A DNA stretch of 9,472 nucleotides from Rikenellaceae bacterium (GTDB lineage: Bacteria; Bacteroidota; Bacteroidia; Bacteroidales; Rikenellaceae), in NCBI GenBank assembly GCA_031286025.1, contig JAITVB010000243.1:1-9472 (forward strand), written 5' to 3'. A program made the translations under genes and the position numbers. Shown in pieces: positions 6,801-9,472 of this stretch (positions are counted from its first letter, which is position 1; each line of letters begins with the position of its first letter). The notes under the pieces were generated by a model. It made no database searches. It was not told the DNA's origin and worked only from the letters and a program-made list of their open reading frames with translations.

Positions 6801-6953
6801 ATGTTACGGAAAACAGAAGAAAAGATTTCCGTATATAAAAAATTCTGTTTAAACTTGTCATCCCAAATGACCGTTGTCGAGTTACGGCCGATGAACCGGT
6901 TTTTCCGTCGCCTGCCCCCGGAAAGGCCTAATAGTAACCCAAAAACTGCTTGT
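6801..6953 (+). other. 153-nt intergenic leader with overlapping inverted repeats
   Basis: This stretch between ispE and the carboxyltransferase gene has three inverted repeats. The first is TACGGAAA (6805-6812) with TTTCCGTA (6826-6833). The second is AAACAGAA (6811-6818) with TTCTGTTT (6843-6850). The third is TTTCCG (6902-6907) with CGGAAA (6919-6924), with GG/CC pairs outside it. The first two share bases 6811-6812 and are interleaved, so they cannot both form fully as simple hairpins. A weak promoter candidate, TTTC (6826-6829) then 20 nt then TAAACTTG (6850-6857), lies inside. The reading frame stays open from ATG 6801 into the downstream gene, but the translated extension does not look like the family. 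It could be a terminator/attenuator, a leader or chance structure. Confidence 0.4.
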
Positions 6954-8495
6954 ATGCCCATTGACGACAAAATCCAGGAATTAGAAGAACGCAAGGAGAA
7001 GGTCTTCAGCGGCGGCGGCGAAAGCGCCATCGCAAAACAGAAGGCCATGGGCAAACTGACCGCCCGTGAGCGTATCGTCGCCCTGCTCGATGCAGGCACA
7101 TTCCATGAGTATGATATTTTTGTAGAGCACAGCGGCCAAGATTTTGGCATGCAGGGCAAATCGCTGCCCGGCGACGGAGTGGTCATCGGCACCGGTTCGA
7201 TCGGCGGCCAGCCGATCGCCATCTTTGCCCAGGACTTTACCGTGGCCGGTGGGTCGCTCGGGCTGATGCACGCCCGCAAGATCACCAAGATCATGGACTA
7301 TGCCCTCAACATGCGTCTGCCGCTGATCGGCATTAACGACTCAGGCGGCGCCCGCATTCAGGAAGGGGTCAACGCCCTGGCCGGCTATGGCGAAATCTTT
7401 TTCAGAAATACGCTGTCCAGCGGAGTGATCCCTCAGATTTCGGTGATCCTCGGCCCGTGTGCCGGCGGGGCGGTTTACTCGCCCGCGCTCACCGATTTCG
7501 TGTTTGTGGTCGATAACATCTCAAAGATGTTCATCACCGGTCCCGAAGTGATCAAGACCGTTCTCGGTGAAGAGATTTCGATGGAAGAACTCGGCGGTGC
7601 CCGGGTGCATGCCGAATTGACCGGTAACGCCCACTTTTTCGCCAATACCGAAGAGGAGTGTTTCCAACAGATCCGCAAACTCATTTCGTTTATTCCCGGC
7701 AACAATACCAAAAAAGCCGTCACCGAACCGGGTGAGACGTTGGAGAAACACGACATTTCGTCGATCGTCCCGGTCGATCCCACGATTCCCTACGATGTGC
7801 GCAACGTGATCCGTGCGTTGGTCGACGATAGCGATTTCATCGAAGTAATGGAACTTTTCGCCGGCAACATCGTAGTCGGCTTCGGCCGGATCAATGGGGA
7901 AACCGTTGGTTTTGTGGCCAACCAACCACTGGTGTTGGCCGGGGTACTCGACTGCGATTCGTCTGACAAGGCTGCCCGCTTTATCCGCTATTGCGATTCG
8001 TTCAACATTCCGATCGTAACCCTCGAAGACCTGCCGGGCTATCTGCCGGGCATCGATCAGGAACACGCCGGAGTGATCCGCCACGGGGCCAAACTGCTTT
8101 ACGCTTACAGCGAAGCGACGGTTCCGAAGATCACCGTCATCCTGCGCAAGGCCTACGGCGGCGGTTACATTGCCATGGGTTCGAAACACCTGCGAGCCGA
8201 CTTCGTCTTCGCTTGGCCCAACGCCGAAATTGCCGTGATGGGGCCCGAAGGCGCCGCCAACATCATCTTCAAGAAAGAGATCCACAAGGCCGAAAACCCA
8301 CAGCAGATGCGCAAACTCAAAATTCAGGAATACAAGGACATGTTTGCCAACCCCTATGTGGCGGCAGCAAAGGGCTACATCGATTCGGTGATCGCCCCGG
8401 ACGAAACCCGCCGTTTCGTGAGCCACGCGCTCGAAGTGTCGAAGGACAAGACGGTTTACCGTCCGGTCAAGAAACACGGGATTCCGCCGTTTTAG
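6954..8495 (+). CDS. Biotin-dependent acyl-CoA carboxylase carboxyltransferase subunit (propionyl-CoA carboxylase beta or methylmalonyl-CoA decarboxylase alpha)
   Basis: This subunit transfers a carboxyl group between carboxybiotin on a carrier protein and an acyl-CoA, most likely propionyl-CoA/methylmalonyl-CoA. The 513-residue protein has two crotonase-like halves. The first has GINDSGGARIQEG at 126-138 and the oxyanion-hole segment GPCAGGAVYSPA at 167-178. The second has LEDLPGYLPGIDQEHAG at 357-373, IRHGAKLLYAYSEATVPKI at 375-393 and the second oxyanion segment RKAYGGGYIAMGSKH at 398-412. Length and motifs are complete. The ATG at 6954 gives a normal start (MPIDDKIQELEERK); the frame continues upstream to ATG 6801, but those 51 residues are Arg-rich and unlike the family. 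A biotin carrier gene follows 61 nt later. Carboxylase (with a biotin carboxylase) and sodium-pumping decarboxylase (with a membrane beta subunit) cannot be told apart here, because neither partner gene is in the window. The alternative acetyl-CoA-specific AccD is excluded by lack of its zinc-finger N-terminus. Confidence 0.92.
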   Translation: MPIDDKIQELEERKEKVFSGGGESAIAKQKAMGKLTARERIVALLDAGTFHEYDIFVEHSGQDFGMQGKSLPGDGVVIGTGSIGGQPIAIFAQDFTVAGGSLGLMHARKITKIMDYALNMRLPLIGINDSGGARIQEGVNALAGYGEIFFRNTLSSGVIPQISVILGPCAGGAVYSPALTDFVFVVDNISKMFITGPEVIKTVLGEEISMEELGGARVHAELTGNAHFFANTEEECFQQIRKLISFIPGNNTKKAVTEPGETLEKHDISSIVPVDPTIPYDVRNVIRALVDDSDFIEVMELFAGNIVVGFGRINGETVGFVANQPLVLAGVLDCDSSDKAARFIRYCDSFNIPIVTLEDLPGYLPGIDQEHAGVIRHGAKLLYAYSEATVPKITVILRKAYGGGYIAMGSKHLRADFVFAWPNAEIAVMGPEGAANIIFKKEIHKAENPQQMRKLKIQEYKDMFANPYVAAAKGYIDSVIAPDETRRFVSHALEVSKDKTVYRPVKKHGIPPF

Positions 8496-8556
8496 CCCGT
8501 TGTCGTGCGGCTTCACTGCCGCCTGCTAACCGAATGATGAACCAAAAACGGCAATT

Positions 8557-8880
8557 ATGAGCGACGAAAAAGAGATACCGTACGAAATCATCGAAACGCG
8601 CCACGGCCGTTTCCTGACCACGGTCAACGAAATGTACCGCCGGCGCAGGAAATGGGAACCCGCAACACCGGAACACCTGCTTTCGAGCATCCCGGGCACC
8701 GTGGTGAGCATCAACGTCAAACCCGGCGACACCGTTAAGGTGGGCCAGGAGTTAATGATATTCAACGCGATGAAGATGAACAACCGCATCACTTCCCCCC
8801 TCAGAGGCATAGTCAAAACGATCCACGTCAAGATCGGCGACCACGTTCCCAAAGGCGGCTTGATAATCGAATTCGAGTAA
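8557..8880 (+). CDS. Biotin carboxyl carrier protein, short form
   Basis: This is the carrier subunit whose biotinylated lysine shuttles the carboxyl group to or from the carboxyltransferase encoded just upstream. The 107-residue protein has a charged N-terminal region (residues 1-40, with the basic run YRRRRKW near 27-33) followed by a biotinyl domain. SSIPGTVVSINVKPGDTVKVG at 43-63 is the first half, with AMKM at 71-74 and target Lys73, and SPLRGIVKTIHVKIGDHVPKG at 80-100 is the second half. It lacks the Ala/Pro-rich linker common in decarboxylase gamma subunits. The residue before AMKM is Asn (FNAMKMNN) where Glu is most common. A lipoyl domain is unlikely because those carry DKA rather than MKM. 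No Shine-Dalgarno sequence is evident before the ATG. It is the last gene of the unit and is followed by the large hairpin at 8913-8957. Confidence 0.92.
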   Translation: MSDEKEIPYEIIETRHGRFLTTVNEMYRRRRKWEPATPEHLLSSIPGTVVSINVKPGDTVKVGQELMIFNAMKMNNRITSPLRGIVKTIHVKIGDHVPKGGLIIEFE

Positions 8881-8912
8881 AGCCGCCGTCGGGTCCGGGC
8901 CTGTTCTGAACA

Positions 8913-8957
8913 ACATAGAGCTGCACCTTTATAAAATAAAAAGGTGCAGCTCTATGT
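8913..8957. terminator. 18-bp perfect inverted repeat between convergent genes, probable bidirectional terminator
   Basis: ACATAGAGCTGCACCTTT (8913-8930) is the exact reverse complement of 8940-8957, with a 9-nt A/T-only loop at 8931-8939. It lies 32 nt after the carrier-protein stop and 16 nt beyond the ilvC stop, where convergent transcripts should end. The stem is strong, but no T-run follows the outer ends on either strand; the A/T bases are next to the loop. It may act as a hairpin terminator without a T-run, a 3'-end stabiliser, or a copy of a dispersed palindromic repeat. Confidence 0.6.
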
Positions 8958-8973
8958 CATCTGCGCCGGTTGG

Positions 8974-9472
8974 CTACTTCTTGGCGCGTTCGGGGCGGAG
9001 GCTGCGAACGGTTGCGCCGGCTTGCCACATTTCGCTTTCGCGGAGGTCTTTGAGTTCGGCTTCGAGGCCGGCGCGATAGTCGGGCTTGCTGTTGGTGTCG
9101 ATGGAGCGTTGGGCTTCGTTGCCGCAGGCTACTTCGGCATATAGTTTCCGGAATACCGGGAGGGTGGCGTCATGGAACGGTTTCCACCAGTCGAGGGCGC
9201 CGCGCTGTGCGGTGGTCGAGCAGTTGCCATACATCCAGTCCATGCCGTTTTCTGCTACGAGCGGCATTAACGATTGAGTCAGCTCCTCGACCGTTTCATT
9301 GAAAGCTTCCGACGGGGTGTGGCCGTTTTCGCGAAGTACTTGGTACTGGGCGGCGAAGATGCCCTGGATGGCGCCCATGAGCGTACCCCGTTCGCCGGTC
9401 AGGTCGGAGTAGACTTCTTTCTTGAACGTGGTTTCGAACAGATAGCCCGAACCCACGCCGATGCCGAGGGCC
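8974..9472 (-). CDS. ilvC: Ketol-acid reductoisomerase, C-terminal part (N-terminus beyond right edge)
   Basis: IlvC converts acetohydroxy acids to dihydroxy acids with NADPH and Mg2+, the second common step of valine, leucine and isoleucine synthesis. The frame enters from the right edge (ALGIG...) and ends at TAG 8976-8974, giving 165 visible residues. The all-helical catalytic domain is clear. SGYLFETTFKKEVYSDLTGE carries the first metal pair, with Asp and Glu four apart (visible residues 23 and 27). FNETVEELTQSL carries the second Glu pair (59 and 63). WMYGNCSTTAQRGALDWWKPF is a segment I associate with the Bacteroidota form of this enzyme. The NADPH-binding Rossmann domain lies outside the window, so cofactor residues cannot be judged. 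The gene converges on the biotin carrier gene across the hairpin at 8913-8957. Confidence 0.95.
   Translation of the reverse strand, partial: ALGIGVGSGYLFETTFKKEVYSDLTGERGTLMGAIQGIFAAQYQVLRENGHTPSEAFNETVEELTQSLMPLVAENGMDWMYGNCSTTAQRGALDWWKPFHDATLPVFRKLYAEVACGNEAQRSIDTNSKPDYRAGLEAELKDLRESEMWQAGATVRSLRPERAKK

Noticed and set aside
6801..6953. 51-residue N-terminal extension of the carboxyltransferase from ATG 6801
   Set aside because: The extension is Arg/Pro-rich and unlike the family, while the ATG at 6954 gives the usual N-terminus. The bases are better explained as a leader.
7521..8516. 331-codon minus-strand frame opposite the carboxyltransferase
   Set aside because: It mirrors a highly conserved gene and has no promoter or motif of its own.
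8507..8522. GCGGC/GCCGC inverted repeat before the biotin carrier gene
   Set aside because: Only 5 bp with a 6-nt loop and no T-run, expected by chance in GC-rich sequence.
1..9472. CRISPR arrays, transposases, integrases, tRNA or rRNA genes
   Set aside because: No regularly spaced repeats, no cloverleaf-like segments, no rRNA-like stretches and no recombinase motifs were seen on either strand.

Overview
The window looks like chromosomal DNA from a fairly GC-rich member of the Bacteroidota, most likely Bacteroidales. Three observations support this. Promoter-like sites fit the phylum's consensus (TTTG, about 20 nt, then TAnnTTTG) rather than the sigma-70 one. Starts mostly lack a Shine-Dalgarno sequence. 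The ThiL and IlvC proteins have the wording I associate with Bacteroidales (for example SDIYAMNG in ThiL). I cannot name a genus from sequence alone.

Layout. (1) From 1 to 1461, minus strand: three short genes of unknown function read towards the left edge. The third is cut by the edge and resembles Bacteroidota phage tail-associated proteins in its overall plan. A perfect-consensus promoter (1529-1559) drives them, and it overlaps a hairpin plus T-run that probably ends transcription arriving from the right. (2) From 1648 to 3698, minus strand: thiL (thiamine-monophosphate kinase) followed by nrnA (DHH/DHHA1 phosphoesterase) with a 4-base overlap, and with a thiL promoter at 3723-3753. (3) From 3833 to 5862, plus strand: adk (short-lid adenylate kinase), a probable terminator, then an MFS exporter of the MFS_3/EntS-like type. 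(4) From 5925 to 8880, plus strand: ispE with its own promoter, a 153-nt leader full of inverted repeats, the carboxyltransferase subunit of a biotin-dependent acyl-CoA carboxylase or decarboxylase, and a short biotin carrier protein. (5) An 18-bp perfect hairpin lies between convergent genes, followed on the minus strand by the C-terminal part of ilvC, cut by the right edge.

How the genes fit together. Most are core metabolism: thiamine diphosphate supply, nanoRNA/pAp turnover, adenylate balance, isoprenoid precursors by the MEP pathway, propionyl/methylmalonyl-CoA metabolism, and branched-chain amino acid synthesis. The carboxyltransferase and carrier are evidently partners, but no biotin carboxylase or membrane decarboxylase subunit is in the window. 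The left cassette is the only part that is not obviously housekeeping. I see no CRISPR array, transposase, integrase, tRNA or rRNA. No stretch longer than about 200 bases lacks a gene.
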